From the NCBI RefSeq assembly GCF_000340565.2, contig NZ_CP007203.1, positions 1,475,559 through 1,539,558 of the forward strand: 64,000 bases of DNA. The letters run 5' to 3'. The notes under the pieces were generated by a model. The model saw only the letters and a list, made by a program, of their open reading frames with translations, did not search any database and was not told the DNA's origin. Positions 45,333-54,677 of the stretch are shown in pieces. How positions within the stretch are numbered: the stretch's first letter is position 1; each line of letters starts with the position of its first letter. A program made the translations under genes and the position numbers. This stretch comes from Nodularia spumigena CCY9414. GTDB taxonomy: Bacteria > Cyanobacteriota > Cyanobacteriia > Cyanobacteriales > Nostocaceae.

Positions 45333-46982
45333 ATGCTCAAAAGCAAAGGTCCATCAAAAAAGTCAAAAAAACAGGATACCAAGGCATCTTCTGCTTCTAG
45401 CCTCAAAGAACGGTTAGCCCAGAAGCGTCAAACAGCTCAAGCACGTAAAGAATTTACCACCCTGCTGACAATAACTGGCTTTGCCAGTCTCCTATTTGGC
45501 ATTCTATTTTTTTTAGTAGCTGGAATCAAGGCAGTAATTCCTGGGGTTTTAGGAATCCTCGTTATGTCCTTTTCCTACAAATATCCCCGTCCAGCCTTAT
45601 TTGCTTTCCTAATTTATATGCCTTTTGCGGGTACTATCACCTATTACATCGGCAACAATCCCATTTTACAACTGGCAAAAGATTCCTTCTATATTCCCGC
45701 CTTGATTGCATTTTGGCAAACGTGCCGCCAACAAGGATTACCCTTCATAGTTCCCAAAGCTATTAAGACTCCCCTAATTATTTTATTGGTTTGTTGCCTA
45801 CTAACGCTGATATTTATCAATGGTGGACAACAGCTAAATCCAGACCCGGTGGGACTCCTGGAAACAGAAGCCAATGAAATCCCCATAGCTATGGGTATTC
45901 TCGGAATCAAAGTATTTTTGGGTTACATACCCTTAATTGGTTGTGCTTACTACTTAATTCGCAATCAAAAAGACTTCTTCTTTTTATCGCGCCTACAGGT
46001 TGTGATCATACTTACCTGCTGTAGCCTGGGAATTATTCAATACCTATTACTCACCACTGGAATATGTGAAGGTACTAGAAATGCCACAGGAGTCGATTTA
46101 TTTAAAGCCGCAATCGAAGCCCGGTGTTATTTTGGCGGTTCTCTACTCTATAGCCCTAGCCAAGGACTAATTCGCTTACCAGGAACCTTTGTCGCCCCTT
46201 GGCAATGGGCATGGTTTTTAATTTCTAGCACCTTTTTTGCCTTTGCTACAGGTTTCACAGATCCGAAATTGATTTGGCGGCTAGTAGGTTTAGGTTCTTT
46301 GGCAACAGTTTTGATTAATGCCGTCATCTCAGGACAGAGAGTTGCCTTCGCTATAGTACCGATTTCCTTTGTCATCTTGCTAGTAGCTACTGGTCAAATT
46401 CGTAACCTCAAACGCTTTATCCCTATGGGATTAGGACTAGCCCTAATTCTGGGAATTGCTCTGGCAACTAACCCGACAATTATCCAAGAACGGGCAAATA
46501 GTTTTGTGGATCGCGTCGAATCTGCACCACCGGAACAGTTTATCGCCCAGCAGTTTGAGGAAAATTGGAGAAACGTCGTTAGCCCTATTGGCAGTGGTTT
46601 AGGTAGAGCCACTAACTCAGCGCGGGCATTGGGTAGAACAAAGTTAGTGGAAGCATATTACCCTAAAGTACTATATGAAGTAGGTATTCTGGGAGTATTG
46701 GCATTTTTAGCTTTAGTCACGACCCTGACAATTACTGGTTTCAAAGCATATCGTTCCATCAAAGACCCTAATCTCCGCACTTATGCAGCTGCTTTATGGA
46801 TATTTATTCTGTTTATTAGCTATAACACTTACTATTATCCTTTAGATGTTGATCCAGTGGCTGTATACTATTGGTTTTTTGCCGGGGTACTGTTCAAAAT
46901 GCCATTACTGGATAAACAACAAAGGCAAAATGGCGAACCTATAGCCACAAAAAAGAAGAAATTTTTCCCGCTAAATTCTTAA
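45333..46982 (+). CDS. hpsL: Hormogonium polysaccharide biosynthesis protein HpsL (O-antigen-ligase-like)
   Basis: 549 residues: a basic, lysine-rich N-terminus followed by about twelve membrane helices and a large loop (about 385-435, with NSFVDRVESAPPEQF) like the periplasmic loop of Wzy/WaaL polymerases and ligases. I recognise the family as HpsL, one of the genes needed for the polysaccharide secreted by motile hormogonia. It is the first of four genes in the same direction. Polymerase or ligase activity is inferred from the topology. Confidence 0.8.
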   Translation: MLKSKGPSKKSKKQDTKASSASSLKERLAQKRQTAQARKEFTTLLTITGFASLLFGILFFLVAGIKAVIPGVLGILVMSFSYKYPRPALFAFLIYMPFAGTITYYIGNNPILQLAKDSFYIPALIAFWQTCRQQGLPFIVPKAIKTPLIILLVCCLLTLIFINGGQQLNPDPVGLLETEANEIPIAMGILGIKVFLGYIPLIGCAYYLIRNQKDFFFLSRLQVVIILTCCSLGIIQYLLLTTGICEGTRNATGVDLFKAAIEARCYFGGSLLYSPSQGLIRLPGTFVAPWQWAWFLISSTFFAFATGFTDPKLIWRLVGLGSLATVLINAVISGQRVAFAIVPISFVILLVATGQIRNLKRFIPMGLGLALILGIALATNPTIIQERANSFVDRVESAPPEQFIAQQFEENWRNVVSPIGSGLGRATNSARALGRTKLVEAYYPKVLYEVGILGVLAFLALVTTLTITGFKAYRSIKDPNLRTYAAALWIFILFISYNTYYYPLDVDPVAVYYWFFAGVLFKMPLLDKQQRQNGEPIATKKKKFFPLNS

Positions 46983-47016
46983 TTGCTTCTACTCCCATGA
47001 CCAGCGAAATAAAAAT

Positions 47017-47997
47017 ATGAATAATTGGCCTTTTATTTCTGTGATTATCCCCACCTATGGGAGAGAAGAAACGCTGCAAGATAGTATCATAGATGTTTTA
47101 AATCAGGACTATCCCAACTTTGAGGTTTTAGTAGTAGACCAATCTCCCACACACCAACCAGGAGTGCAAGCTTACCTGGAAAAAATCTCCGCAGCAGCCA
47201 AAATTCAATGGTTTCGCTTAGATTGGGCGAGTTTACCAGGGGCGCGGAATTATGGTGTGCGGCGAGCAAAAGGTGAAATAATCTTATTTATTGATGATGA
47301 TGTGAAAATTACCCCGGAATTTTTAGCAGCCCATGCCAAAAACTATGTACAGAATCCAGATATCGGGGCTGTGGCTGGGCGGGTATTTGACAGAGGTAAA
47401 TTAAGTGATTCTGGTGGGGAGTTGCAAATTGAATATTTACCTCCCGAAGCAATGGACCCTGGAATCGCTTGGTATCACATTGATTTAGTCCACACCATCA
47501 AACCCCAGCAAGTTCTCACAGCGAGGGGTTGTAATATGTCTTTTCGCCGCGAAATTTTTACTAAGTACAAATTGCACTTTGATGAGAGGTTTGGCGGTAG
47601 TGCGGTGCGCGAAGAATCAGATTTTTGTTTGCGAATCCGACAGACGGGGTATAAAATCTGGTATGATCCAGAGGCTTGTTTGATACATTTGGGTGAGGAA
47701 ACTGGAGGTTGTCATGATATTAGTATGCGATCGCTCAAATATCAACTCACCTTCTATCACAATCATTTCTTAATGGCGCTAAAAAACCTCAACGCCATCC
47801 AAGCTTTACGCCTATACGCCGCTTTATTTGACTGTCACGTCCTCGGACACCCACCTTGTAATAAAAGTGGTTCCCCTATAAAAATTGTCACTCGCGGTAT
47901 TTTTTACACTTTAGGTTTTCTCAAAGCTTTGGGTACTGTCATTCAGTCAATTTGGAATGATGGTCAAACTTATACTCACCTTGATCAAAAAGTTTAG
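47017..47997 (+). CDS. hpsN: Family 2 glycosyltransferase, HpsN-like
   Basis: 326 residues, GT-A fold: FISVIIPTYGREETLQDSI at the nucleotide-sugar site, LPGARNYGVRRAKGEIILFI, and the DDD metal motif (FIDDDVK). Later RGCNMSFRREIF and FGGSAVREESDFCLRIRQTG are typical of GT2 enzymes with a GGD/ED-like catalytic area. Placement right after hpsL supports the HpsN name (inference from gene order). It ends in a TAG stop that starts a 21-unit heptamer array. Confidence 0.75.
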   Translation: MNNWPFISVIIPTYGREETLQDSIIDVLNQDYPNFEVLVVDQSPTHQPGVQAYLEKISAAAKIQWFRLDWASLPGARNYGVRRAKGEIILFIDDDVKITPEFLAAHAKNYVQNPDIGAVAGRVFDRGKLSDSGGELQIEYLPPEAMDPGIAWYHIDLVHTIKPQQVLTARGCNMSFRREIFTKYKLHFDERFGGSAVREESDFCLRIRQTGYKIWYDPEACLIHLGEETGGCHDISMRSLKYQLTFYHNHFLMALKNLNAIQALRLYAALFDCHVLGHPPCNKSGSPIKIVTRGIFYTLGFLKALGTVIQSIWNDGQTYTHLDQKV

Positions 47998-48144
47998 TCA
48001 TTGGTCATTGGTCATTGGTCATTGGTCATTAGTCATTGGTCATTGGTCATTGGTCATTGGTCATTAGTCATTAGTCATTGGTCATTGGTCATTGGTCATT
48101 GGTCATTAGTCATTGGTCATTGGTCATTGGTCATTGGTCATTAG
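47998..48144. repeat. Heptamer tandem array, 21 units of TCATTGG/TCATTAG
   Basis: 147 bases with no interruption. Units 5, 10, 11, 16 and 21 are TCATTAG; all others are TCATTGG. The array starts at the TAG stop of hpsN and ends 50 bases before hpsO. This is STRR-type DNA, not CRISPR. Confidence 0.97.
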
Positions 48145-48194
48145 CAAAAACTATGTAAATCTGATATTTGACTATTAATAAATACCCAAATTTT

Positions 48195-49367
48195 ATGAGA
48201 ATATTAGTTGCTAGTCATTCCTATATTGTAGACCTTAACTGTGAAAAATTACGGGCTTTAGCTCAATTAAAACCAGGAATTGAAGTAACAGTTATCGTCC
48301 CCAAAACCTGGAAACCTGGAGGAGTTCAAAATAAAGTTATTACCACTCAATACCGCGATGAAGGTAATTTTAGAATTGTGCCAATTTCTAACTTTAGTCA
48401 AAATCATCAAGGTCTTCTCACCTTTGGTACTGACTTAATTTCCTTATTCCGAGAATTTCGCCCCCAAATTATCCAAGTAGAACAAGGTTCTAGAGGACTA
48501 GCATATGCACAAATGATTTTTCTCAATCAGCTATTAGGACTCAAGGCGAAAAATATATTTTTTACTTGGTGGAATCTACCCTATGAACTAAAATTTCCGA
48601 TTAATTTATTAGAGAAATATAATCTTAACCATAGTCACGGGATCATTTCTGGTAATCAAGATGGGGCGGAAGTTCTCAAACAACGAGGATATCAAGGTAA
48701 AATTAAAGTTCTGCCCCAATTGGGTGTTGATGAACGCTTATTTACTCCCAAAGCACAACCAGAATTAGCCCGTAAGTTGGGTATTACATCTGAGGATTTC
48801 GTGGTGGGATTTGTGGGGCGCTTTGTCCCAGAAAAAGGTTTATTAACGCTTTTACAAGCTTTATTAACTATAACAGATAAACCTTGGAAATTATTACTAC
48901 TGGGACGAGGAGAGTTACAAGCCGAATTAATCAAAATTACCACAGAAAATCATCTGAGAGAACGGGTGATTTTTGTGGAAAGTGTCCCCCATGATCAAGT
49001 TGCTAATTATATCAATTTAATGAATACTTTGGTACTACCTTCAGAAACTACATATAAATTTAAAACTTTAACTGCTGTGGGCTGGAAAGAACAATTTGGT
49101 CATGTCATAATTGAGGCTATGGCTTGCAAAGTTCCGGTAATTGGTTCTGATTCTGGTGAAATTCCTCATGTAATTGGTGATGCTGGTTTAGTATTTCCTG
49201 AAGGCGATATTCCAGCTTTGGCTAATTGCTTAGTTCAATTAATAGATAAACCAGATTTTGCTAAGAATATCGGTGAAAAGGGTTATCAAAAAGCTATGAA
49301 TAAATATACTAACAAAGCTTTAGCACAGCAGCAGTTTGAATTTTATCAAGAATTGGTTAATAATTAA
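48195..49367 (+). CDS. hpsO: Family 4 glycosyltransferase, HpsO-like
   Basis: 390 residues from ATG 48195; a TTG at 48168 is in frame but in poor context. GT-B fold: N-domain MRILVASHSYIVDLN, C-domain VVGFVGRFVPEKGLLTLLQA and the nucleotide-sugar segment FGHVIIEAMACKVPVIGSDSGEIPHVIG with the EX7E-type glutamates. It probably adds one sugar in the hormogonium polysaccharide. The name is from order (L-N-O-P) and similarity. Confidence 0.75.
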   Translation: MRILVASHSYIVDLNCEKLRALAQLKPGIEVTVIVPKTWKPGGVQNKVITTQYRDEGNFRIVPISNFSQNHQGLLTFGTDLISLFREFRPQIIQVEQGSRGLAYAQMIFLNQLLGLKAKNIFFTWWNLPYELKFPINLLEKYNLNHSHGIISGNQDGAEVLKQRGYQGKIKVLPQLGVDERLFTPKAQPELARKLGITSEDFVVGFVGRFVPEKGLLTLLQALLTITDKPWKLLLLGRGELQAELIKITTENHLRERVIFVESVPHDQVANYINLMNTLVLPSETTYKFKTLTAVGWKEQFGHVIIEAMACKVPVIGSDSGEIPHVIGDAGLVFPEGDIPALANCLVQLIDKPDFAKNIGEKGYQKAMNKYTNKALAQQQFEFYQELVNN

Positions 49368-49403
49368 AGGTTCGCGCAAAGGCGCAAAGAAGAACGCAAA
49401 ATT

Positions 49404-50582
49404 ATGAAAGTTTTACAAGTTATTCCTTCAATTTCTGTTGTTTATGGCGGGCCTAGTCAAATGGTGATTGGGCTGGCTTCTGGGTTGGCGCAGGAAAATG
49501 TAGAAGTTACGATTATTACAACTGATAGTAATGGTGATAGTGGACAAAAACCTCTGGATGTAACTTTAAATTGTCCAGTGAAACAAAATGGTTATGAAAT
49601 TATTTATTTTCGTTGCGCCCCATTTCGACGTTATAAGTTTTCTCTTGATTTATTAAAATGGCTAAAAGCTCATGCTTGTGAATATGATTTGGCACATATT
49701 CATGCTTTATTCTCTCCTGTAAGTAGTGCTGCGGCTAGGGTATGTCATCAACAAAAGTTACCTTATATTTTACGTCCTTTGGGAACTCTTGATCCGGCTG
49801 ATTTACGGAAGAAAAAGCAGTTAAAACGGCTTTATGCTGCATTTATTGAACGGCGTAATTTAGCTGATGCAGCAGCAATTCATTTTACCAGTGAACAAGA
49901 AGCGAAAATATCAGAACGCTTTGGGGTGGTGACGCAAGATTTGGTGATTCCTTTGGGTGTAATTCCCCCGGAAAAGGTGGAAAATGGGGGGAGTTTAGTC
50001 CGTAGTCAATGGGGAATACCTCAAGATTCGCCTTTGGTGCTGTTTATGTCGCGAATTGACCAAAAGAAAGGGTTAGATTTGTTGATTCCAGCGTTGGAAA
50101 AGCTTTTAGAGTCTCAGCACAATTTTCACTTTGTTTTAGCTGGGACGAATTCTCAAGATCCAGATTATGAGCGAAAGATTAAAGAGCAAATTGCTAATTC
50201 AGCATTGCGATCGCACACTACGATTACAGGCTTTGTCAGTGGTGAGTTAAAAGCTAGTTTACTACAAGCTGCTGATTTATTCGTGTTACCTTCTTATTAT
50301 GAAAATTTTGGCATTGCTGTAGCTGAAGCTATGGTAGCAGGTATACCAGTGGTTATTTCGGATCAGGTGCATATTTGGCAACAGGTGCGTGATAGCAAGT
50401 CGGGGTGGGTAGGTGCAACAGAGGTGGAAACTTTTGTAAAGTTAATTGGAGAAGCTTTGCAAAATCCCCAAGAATGTCAGCAACGGGGGTTAAATGCTCA
50501 AAAATATGCTTTAGAGTATTTTAGTTGGAGTGCGATCGCCCGTCAAATTATCCAAGCCTACCAAGATATTCTGACAAAATAA
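49404..50582 (+). CDS. hpsP: Family 4 glycosyltransferase, HpsP-like
   Basis: 392 residues, GT-B fold. The N-domain begins MKVLQVIPSISVVYGGPSQMV. The C-domain has LFMSRIDQKKGLDLLIPALE and YYENFGIAVAEAMVAGIPVV with the expected glutamates. It starts 36 bases after hpsO; the gap holds short GCAAAG-type repeats. Last gene of the group. The C-terminus YQDILTK is soluble, so the enzyme is cytosolic or peripheral. Confidence 0.78.
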   Translation: MKVLQVIPSISVVYGGPSQMVIGLASGLAQENVEVTIITTDSNGDSGQKPLDVTLNCPVKQNGYEIIYFRCAPFRRYKFSLDLLKWLKAHACEYDLAHIHALFSPVSSAAARVCHQQKLPYILRPLGTLDPADLRKKKQLKRLYAAFIERRNLADAAAIHFTSEQEAKISERFGVVTQDLVIPLGVIPPEKVENGGSLVRSQWGIPQDSPLVLFMSRIDQKKGLDLLIPALEKLLESQHNFHFVLAGTNSQDPDYERKIKEQIANSALRSHTTITGFVSGELKASLLQAADLFVLPSYYENFGIAVAEAMVAGIPVVISDQVHIWQQVRDSKSGWVGATEVETFVKLIGEALQNPQECQQRGLNAQKYALEYFSWSAIARQIIQAYQDILTK

Positions 50583-50854
50583 GCAATTTTTTCTAGCAGT
50601 GCTTTATTAGTATAAAATTAATTAATCTTATCTATACAAATGCCAAGAATTAATTAACCACAGATCAACACAGATGAACACAGATAATTATGAGAAAATG
50701 CTACGATTTTTAACTTTTAATTAATTTGCTGTTCTCTATATTCTCAAAATTGAAATTTTGTTACAAACTGCTAAAAGCCAATGGGGAAACTGTGTTTTAT
50801 GTGATGATGGCAATGTAAAATACATAAGTCTTTCTAAATTACAGGGAATCTTGC

Positions 50855-51493
50855 ATGACTCTCCGTCTTGGTGATACAGTACCCAACTTTACACAAGCCT
50901 CTACACACGGCGATATTAACTTTCACGAATGGGCGGGTGACAGCTGGGTAGTGCTGTTTTCTCACCCTGCTGACTTTACACCTGTTTGTACCACAGAATT
51001 AGGCACAGTTGCCAAACTAAAGCCCGAATTTGACAAGCGTAACGTAAAAGCGATCGCACTTAGCGTTGATGATGTTGACTCCCATAATGGCTGGGTGGGA
51101 GACATCGAAGAAACTCAAGGAACCGCTCTTAATTATCCGATTCTCGCAGATGCAGATAAAAAGGTTTCTGACCTTTATGATATGATTCACCCCAACGCAG
51201 CTGCAAACATCACAGTGCGTTCGGTATTCGTTATTGACCCCAACAAAAAACTGCGTCTTAGCTTCACCTATCCCCCCAGCACCGGACGCAACTTTGATGA
51301 ACTATTGCGAGTCATTGATTCTCTGCAATTAACAGATAATTATAGCGTAGCCACACCAGCTGACTGGAAAGATGGAGAAGACTGCGTAATTGTACCATCA
51401 TTGAAAGACCCCGAAGTTCTCAAAGAGAAATTCCCCAAAGGCTACCAGGAAATCAAACCTTATTTGCGGATGACACCTCAACCTAACAAGTAA
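50855..51493 (+). CDS. 1-Cys peroxiredoxin (Prx6 type)
   Basis: Reduces hydrogen peroxide and organic peroxides. The protein has 212 residues. The peroxidatic Cys45 lies in HPADFTPVCTTELG. The second half carries the Prx6 signature (SVFVIDPNKKLRLSFTYPPSTGRN). The usual 2-Cys resolving residue is absent; a Cys in GEDCVIVP is present as in other 1-Cys members. Single gene with its own upstream region. Nearby strains express it strongly under oxidative stress or desiccation (family knowledge). Confidence 0.93.
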   Translation: MTLRLGDTVPNFTQASTHGDINFHEWAGDSWVVLFSHPADFTPVCTTELGTVAKLKPEFDKRNVKAIALSVDDVDSHNGWVGDIEETQGTALNYPILADADKKVSDLYDMIHPNAAANITVRSVFVIDPNKKLRLSFTYPPSTGRNFDELLRVIDSLQLTDNYSVATPADWKDGEDCVIVPSLKDPEVLKEKFPKGYQEIKPYLRMTPQPNK

Positions 51494-51827
51494 GTTTAAT
51501 TAACACCAATATTATTATATTCGTAGGGTGGGTTAGCGATCGCGTAACCCACCATTTTTATATATAGCAACCGCCAAGGAAGTTAGGACATAAACTGATC
51601 ATAAAACTTAGACACCGAAAGGTTTTTACCCTACTCCCCACTCCCCAGCTATATAAGGACTTCCAAATAAAAAAACACTCAACCACCTAACACAAAAAAC
51701 CCCTCAAACTCTCATAACTCTGTGTTCTCTGTGTCTGGTGCGGTTCATTTATTTAGATAATTTATTTCTGAGAAGTACCATAGATATAATAAAGTTGTTT
51801 GGGTAAGCAAAGTAGGAGAGATTTACC
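51494..51827. other. Intergenic repeats between peroxiredoxin and Uma2 genes
   Basis: The 334 bases hold a hairpin with stem GGTGGGTTA/TAACCCACC and a HIP1-containing loop (51527-51553), then the second TATAGC element (51561-51655), then CTGTGTTCTCTGTGTC-like short repeats. No gene. Confidence 0.7.
51561..51655. repeat. Short dispersed element, TATAGC...GCTATA ends, copy 2
   Basis: Close relative of 6252-6349, same orientation. The CCCCACT heptamer run is shorter here, and CTACT replaces one unit. Confidence 0.75.
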
Positions 51828-52412
51828 ATGCTTTCATCCCCTTTGATATTGCATTTTCCCTCATCAATCGCAATGACAGACGAACAATTTTTTGAATTCT
51901 GTCAAGAAAACCGCGACTTACGCATTGAGAGGAATAAATGTGGAGAAATCTCAATTATACCACCTACAGATTCAGAAACAGGAAACCGTAACTTTAATAT
52001 TGCTGGACAGCTAGGAGTTTGGGCAGAAAAAGACAATACAGGCATTTGTTTTGATTCTAGCACAGGGTTTAAACTATCAACAGGTGCAGAGCGATCGCCT
52101 GATGTTTCCTGGATAAAATCAACCAGGTGGAATAAACTCACACCCGAACAAAAACAAAAATTTGCCCCTATCTGTCCAGATTTTGTCATTGAATTAAGGT
52201 CAGCTTCTGATAACCTGCAACCATTAAAAGACAAAATGGTAGAATATATGCAGGAACCAGAAATCCAATTAGGTTGGTTAATTGACCGTAAACATTGCCG
52301 AGTTTATATTTATCGTCCTGGACAACCAGAAGAATGTTTAGAAAATCCTGAAACTGTTAGCGGTGAAAACGTTTTACCAGGATTTATTTTGAAGATGAGT
52401 AAAATTTGGTAG
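51828..52412 (+). CDS. Uma2 family protein (DUF820), first of two
   Basis: 194 residues. The Uma2/DUF820 domain has the PD-(D/E)XK layout: RSPDVSWI (Asp) and DFVIELRS (Glu-x-Arg in place of Glu-x-Lys). LGWLIDRKHCRVYIYRPGQ and the end LPGFILKMSKIW are usual for the family. These proteins are abundant in cyanobacteria and are regarded as putative restriction-like endonucleases or mobile-element factors, with no clear function. It lies 37 bases before a second member. Confidence 0.85.
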   Translation: MLSSPLILHFPSSIAMTDEQFFEFCQENRDLRIERNKCGEISIIPPTDSETGNRNFNIAGQLGVWAEKDNTGICFDSSTGFKLSTGAERSPDVSWIKSTRWNKLTPEQKQKFAPICPDFVIELRSASDNLQPLKDKMVEYMQEPEIQLGWLIDRKHCRVYIYRPGQPEECLENPETVSGENVLPGFILKMSKIW

Positions 52413-52449
52413 TCAGAAAATCAATAATAATTTATCCCACATAAAAACC

Positions 52450-53022
52450 ATGCAATCTCCTTTAAATATTCTGACAGTTGCAGAATACCTGGAAGCAGAG
52501 AAATCCAGCGATATTCGTCATGAATATATAGGCGGACAAGTCTTTGCAATGGCGGGTGCTAGTGAAGAACACAACCTAATATCAGGTAATATTTACAACA
52601 TATTACGCTCCCATCTTCGCGGAAGTTCCTGTCGTACTTTTATGTCAGACATGAAAGTTAAAGTCAAGGTACAAAACGCCGATATATTCTACTATCCTGA
52701 TATTTTAGTTACCTGTGATCCTGAAGATAAAGACAGGTATTTTAAAACTCGTCCTAGCTTAATTATCGAGGTTTTATCTGATTCCACAGAAACCACAGAT
52801 AAACGAGAGAAACGCATTAATTATCAAATGCTAGATAGCTTACAAGAATATGTCTTAGTTTACCAAAACCAAATCAAAATAGAGGTTTATCGTCGAGAAA
52901 TTTCCGGTAACTGGTCAATGGAAGTTTTGGGTAAAGATGATAAATTGCGTTTAGATTCTGTTGGTTTAAAGTTGACAATGGCAGATATTTATGAAGATGT
53001 TAATATAATTCTTGATTTGTAA
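52450..53022 (+). CDS. Uma2 family protein (DUF820), second of two
   Basis: 190 residues. A different Uma2 subgroup: AEYLEAEKSSDIRHEYIGGQ, FAMAGASEEHNLISGNIYN, then PDILVTCD (Asp) and SLIIEVLSDSTETTDKREKR (catalytic Glu), followed by EYVLVYQNQIKIEVYRR. The core residues look intact. It is not a recent duplicate of the first gene. Confidence 0.87.
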   Translation: MQSPLNILTVAEYLEAEKSSDIRHEYIGGQVFAMAGASEEHNLISGNIYNILRSHLRGSSCRTFMSDMKVKVKVQNADIFYYPDILVTCDPEDKDRYFKTRPSLIIEVLSDSTETTDKREKRINYQMLDSLQEYVLVYQNQIKIEVYRREISGNWSMEVLGKDDKLRLDSVGLKLTMADIYEDVNIILDL

Positions 53023-53519
53023 TGGTGAATTATAACACTGATTTATGTGTTTATTTGTAAAGCTTTGGTATATTTTACTCAAAACTCACATAGTTTTAAT
53101 ATGTGCTTAGTTAATCAATTAATATTTTCTCTTTAAGCTTTTTCCACGATTTCATGAATTAGAGGGTCAATTTTAGCCTTTAATGATAATTGAAATGATA
53201 ACAGCACTCGCAAAATAGAGCTATTGTATATTATTTGACAATTATTCGGATTAACCACAGTGAAACGTCTTCTAGATGTAGTATTGCTGGCTGATGAGAA
53301 ACTAGAAGTTAGATACCACTTGCGGCACTTAGATTCCAGAAAGAGGCAAAATTATTTTGGGGAAACCTCACGCAGAGTCGCAGAAAATGAGTGGGTGAAG
53401 AGATTGGAGTTTTAATATGAGAATGTATATGGTGTATTAGGATTTTGATTGAAGAATCTCTCAATATTACCACCGCAATAAGCCAAAATTTTTATAGACC
53501 AGAACTCAGGAAAGTTAAA
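53023..53519. other. Intergenic region before cysK
   Basis: About 500 bases, AT-rich, without a convincing gene. It should include the cysK promoter. A short repeat-like piece, CCTCACGCAGAGTCGCAGA, lies near 53365-53385. Confidence 0.5.
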
Positions 53520-54497
53520 ATGGATATCAAAAATGGATTTATCGGCAGCATTGGGAACACACCGCTAATTCGCTTAAACAGCTTTAGTGAAGAAACAGGT
53601 TGCGAAATCCTTGGTAAAGCAGAATTTCTTAATCCTGGGGGTTCCGTCAAAGACCGCGCCGCACTTTACATTATTGAAGATGCCGAAAAAAAGGGTCTAC
53701 TCAAACCCGGTGGTACCGTCGTTGAAGGAACTGCTGGGAATACAGGTATTGGTTTAGCACATATTTGCAACGCCAAAGGCTATAAATGCCTGATTATTAT
53801 TCCCAATACCCAATCTCAAGAAAAAATAGATGCACTCACCACCCTGGGCGCAGAAGTGCGGACTGTGCCGGCTGTCCCCTACAAAGACCCCAATAACTAT
53901 GTCAAACTATCTGGCAGAATCGCCGCCGAGTTAGATAATGCTATTTGGGCAAATCAGTTTGATAATTTAGCCAACCGTCTCGCCCACTACGAAACCACAG
54001 GGCCGGAAATTTGGACGCAGACCGATGGTAAAATTGATGGCTGGACTGCTGCAACTGGTACTGGTGGTACTTTTGCTGGTGTGTCTTTGTATCTAAAAGA
54101 AAAAAATCCGGCTGTAAAATGTGTGGTTGCTGACCCGATGGGTAGCGGGCTATACAGCTATATCAAAACTGGTGAAGTCAAGATAGAGGGCAATTCTATC
54201 ACCGAGGGTATCGGTAATAGCCGCATTACTGCCAATATGGAAGGCGCACCCATTGATGATGCTATCCAGATAGATGATACCGAAGCTTTACGGGTGGTTT
54301 ATCAACTTCTGCGGAAGGATGGAATATTAATGGGCGGTTCTACAGGTATTAATGTTGGGGCGGCTGTGGCTTTAGCCAAGCAAATGGGGCCAGGACATAC
54401 TATTGCTACCATTTTATGTGATAGCGGTTCCCGGTATCAGTCACGCATTTTTAACAGCGAATGGCTAGCCTCAAAAGGATTAGTTATTAGTTGTTAG
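53520..54497 (+). CDS. cysK: Cysteine synthase A (O-acetylserine sulfhydrylase)
   Basis: Makes cysteine from O-acetylserine and sulphide with PLP. The protein has 325 residues from ATG 53520 ([16 protein letters not shown]); 25 codons upstream in frame are excluded because the family begins here. The PLP lysine is in [11 protein letters not shown], the phosphate-binding loop is TGTGGTFAG, and the substrate loop [12 protein letters not shown] is clear. The C-terminus differs from plastid forms, but all catalytic parts are present. Confidence 0.94.
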   Translation: MDIKNGFIGSIGNTPLIRLNSFSEETGCEILGKAEFLNPGGSVKDRAALYIIEDAEKKGLLKPGGTVVEGTAGNTGIGLAHICNAKGYKCLIIIPNTQSQEKIDALTTLGAEVRTVPAVPYKDPNNYVKLSGRIAAELDNAIWANQFDNLANRLAHYETTGPEIWTQTDGKIDGWTAATGTGGTFAGVSLYLKEKNPAVKCVVADPMGSGLYSYIKTGEVKIEGNSITEGIGNSRITANMEGAPIDDAIQIDDTEALRVVYQLLRKDGILMGGSTGINVGAAVALAKQMGPGHTIATILCDSGSRYQSRIFNSEWLASKGLVISC

Positions 54498-54536
54498 TTA
54501 TGGGGTATGGGAGGATCTCACTTTTTGAGAATATAG

Positions 54537-54574
54537 AACCTCACCCCAACCCTCTCCTTAGTAAGGAGAGGGAG
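54537..54574. repeat. Palindromic CTCTCCTT repeat, inverted copy
   Basis: The CCTCACCCCAACC tail precedes the hairpin, so this copy is in the opposite orientation to those at 32343, 32469 and 34038. Confidence 0.85.
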
Positions 54575-54677
54575 CCGGAATTTTTTCATTTCCCTAGTTC
54601 TGAGTCAGGAAAGGGAGCGGGAATTATTCCATTTCCTCGGTTGTAAGTTTTCAGGGTATTTACCACTTATTACAAAA

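Noticed and set aside
47998..48144. Dense direct repeats that could suggest a CRISPR array
   Set aside because: Units are 7 bases with no unique spacers and no cas genes nearby. This is a simple tandem heptamer array.
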